Assembly (NCBI GenBank): GCA_963629575.1
Contig: CAVGIM010000036.1
Coordinates: forward strand, 1-30,382
Length of the DNA stretch: 30,382 bases
Source: Hallerella sp963629575
GTDB taxonomy: Bacteria; Fibrobacterota; Fibrobacteria; Fibrobacterales; Fibrobacteraceae
Direction: 5' to 3'
In this document: piece after piece, positions 30,251-30,382 of the stretch
Numbering within the stretch: position 1 is the first letter of the stretch
Layout: each line of letters starts with the position of its first letter
The notes under the pieces: model-generated
Databases searched by the model: none
What the model saw: only the letters and a program-made list of their open reading frames with translations
Told to the model about the DNA's origin: nothing
Translations under genes and position numbers: made by a program

Positions 30251-30382
30251 TCAGAGCTTAGAACTGAGAGCTTAGATCTGAGTTTCGCAAATGTCCAGGT
30301 TCAAACGTAAAGCGGATCGCTCTGCGACTCTAAGCTCTAAGTTCTCTCAACTAAGCTCTGTCTAAGCCCTGACATTGACAAT
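30251..30382 (+). repeat. Second tandem copy of the repeat element
   Basis: Positions 30251-30360 repeat 30115-30224 with no difference that I could see, at a period of 136 bases. After CTAAGCTCTG the copy diverges into TCTAAGCCCTGAC (30361-30373), another arm end. It runs to the window edge. Confidence 0.85.

Overview
This window is dense bacterial DNA from a Gram-negative organism: it encodes an OmpA-family protein, an outer-membrane barrel-like protein and several secreted proteins. The bacterial V/A-type ATPase operon has the reduced layout E-DUF2764-A-B-D-I-K-K, an order I know from Chlamydia and spirochaetes. Together with the overall flavour of the proteins and the AT-rich -10 boxes (TATATT/TAAATT) in otherwise GC-rich sequence, my best guess is Fibrobacterota (Fibrobacter-like). 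That is an inference; Bacteroidota, Spirochaetota or PVC lineages cannot be excluded.

Layout: 1-376 holds degenerate copies of a short palindromic repeat, which runs into the 3' end of a flavin reductase-like gene. That gene follows mntP on the minus strand. An SDR dehydrogenase and a small c-type cytochrome run on the plus strand (1521-2684). The V-ATPase operon (2839-10548) follows and ends at a clear terminator (10568-10595). Next comes a leucine-biosynthesis unit: promoter, a 15-residue leucine-rich leader peptide, an attenuator and leuA (10636-12399). Another terminator follows, and hpt begins almost inside it. A SIMPL-domain protein (plus) converges on a macro-domain protein with a C-terminal HTH-like domain (minus). 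The segment at 15.4-17.1 kb looks AT-richer and accessory: a MITE-like element, a small secreted protein and a trypsin-like protein whose catalytic His and Asp appear replaced, with another small secreted protein just beyond. rsgA and a predicted barrel protein converge with overlapping ends. A Bcr/CflA-type efflux gene with a structured, terminator-like leader converges on gltA across a shared terminator. The minus-strand genes from 27185 down to 20449 are a GT-C/NPCBM membrane protein, a Dpm1-like GT2, gmk, an aminotransferase (own promoter) and gltA. Transketolase and an OmpA-family protein run plus to 30093, and the window ends in a tandem pair of the same repeat found at its start.

How the genes work together: the V-ATPase operon is a complete ion-pump module with two rotor-ring genes that differ at the predicted cation ligands. 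leuA appears controlled by classical ribosome-mediated attenuation. The GT2 and the large GT-C protein are translationally coupled and plausibly form a lipid-linked sugar donor/transferase pair. Both ends of the window lie in one repeat family, so the window may be an assembly contig broken at repeats. I saw no tRNA, rRNA, CRISPR array, transposase or phage gene.
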